The notes below the pieces were generated by a model. That model worked only from the letters and a program-made list of their open reading frames with translations. It was not told the DNA's origin and did not search any database. A DNA stretch of 6,167 bases from Acetobacter farinalis (GTDB taxonomy: Bacteria; Pseudomonadota; Alphaproteobacteria; Acetobacterales; Acetobacteraceae), in NCBI RefSeq assembly GCF_026240015.1, contig NZ_JAPIUX010000038.1, positions 1 to 6,167 on the forward strand, in the 5' to 3' direction. Both the position numbers and the translations under genes were made by a program. Below, piece after piece: positions 6,045 to 6,167 of the stretch. How positions within the stretch are numbered: position 1 is the stretch's first letter; each line of letters starts with the position of its first letter.

Positions 6045-6167
6045 AGCACGTCCACTGAACGATGAATCGTGTGGGGTGACATGGGGCATAGATTGTGATT
6101 CACCGTTTCCATTGATGGAGATGGTGATGGCACGAGCATTGAGTGACGATCTTCGGGTGCGCGTTCT
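6044..6167 (+). mobile_element. IS630-family insertion sequence, right copy, terminal part only
   Basis: Second copy of the element seen at the left end, in opposite orientation, with its transposase gene running rightward out of the window. It starts GAGCACGTCCACTGAACG immediately after the TA at 6042-6043. The base before TA is C, again consistent with a CTAG target. A small palindrome (ACGAT-GA-ATCGT, 6059-6070) lies near the terminus. The complete identity with the left copy over 122 bases suggests a recent common origin or gene conversion. Confidence 0.82.
6127..6167 (+). CDS. IS630-family transposase, N-terminal fragment cut by the window edge
   Basis: Opens at ATG 6127 with GGAG at 6117-6120 six bases upstream, and reads MARALSDDLRVRV plus two bases of the next codon before the window ends. 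It is identical to the left copy. The in-frame ATG at 6121 and GTG at 6124 directly abut the ribosome-binding site and are less likely starts. The fragment is too short to assess integrity. Confidence 0.75.
   Translation, partial: MARALSDDLRVRV

Noticed and set aside
6059..6070. ACGAT-GA-ATCGT palindrome as a transcription terminator
   Set aside because: The two-base loop is too small for a stable RNA hairpin and no T run follows; it is more likely part of the IS terminal sequence.

Overview
The window is a 6.2 kb segment of a bacterial chromosome or plasmid, bounded at both ends by two copies of the same insertion sequence in inverted orientation. The first 125 bases and bases 6041-6165 are exact reverse complements. 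Each carries the terminus and first 13 codons of an IS630-family transposase (MARALSDDLRVRV) reading outward. This transposase start, the STN-type TonB receptor and the heptosyltransferase together suggest an alphaproteobacterium, most likely an acetic acid bacterium (Acetobacteraceae). That is an inference from family resemblance, not from a search.

Layout, left to right: (1) 1-122, end of an IS630-type element, followed by a TA at 123-124. (2) 227-3115, an apparently intact TonB-dependent outer-membrane receptor with an N-terminal STN signalling domain, on the + strand. It starts about 100 bp inside the IS junction, and no sigma or anti-sigma partner gene is present. (3) 3116-3236, a short convergent gap holding one strong hairpin. 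(4) 3237-4175, an AT-rich LysR-type regulator gene on the - strand with a TTG start. (5) 4176-4649, a 474-bp very AT-rich intergenic region with no convincing gene. It holds two ATTGT/ACAAT dyads (one a symmetric T-N11-A LysR-type box), promoter-like hexamers, a leader hairpin and a 10-bp tandem repeat. It also holds a 12-codon ORF with a good ribosome-binding site. (6) 4650-6044, a GC-rich gene for an autotransporter strand-loop-strand O-heptosyltransferase (TibC/Aah family) with its four-cysteine metal finger. (7) 6044-6167, the second IS copy, whose TA junction coincides with the stop codon of the heptosyltransferase.

The simplest functional reading is two outer-surface functions, a TonB receptor and a protein O-heptosyltransferase, separated by an AT-rich regulatory segment. 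In that segment the LysR-type regulator may control the divergent heptosyltransferase. The heptosyltransferase has no autotransporter substrate in the window, and the receptor has no FecI/FecR-like partners. The IS copies may therefore have cut these genes off from their original neighbours. I see no clear sign of a wholly new system. The most notable points are the exact inverted-IS bracket, the insertion at the stop codon and the regulator/operator arrangement.
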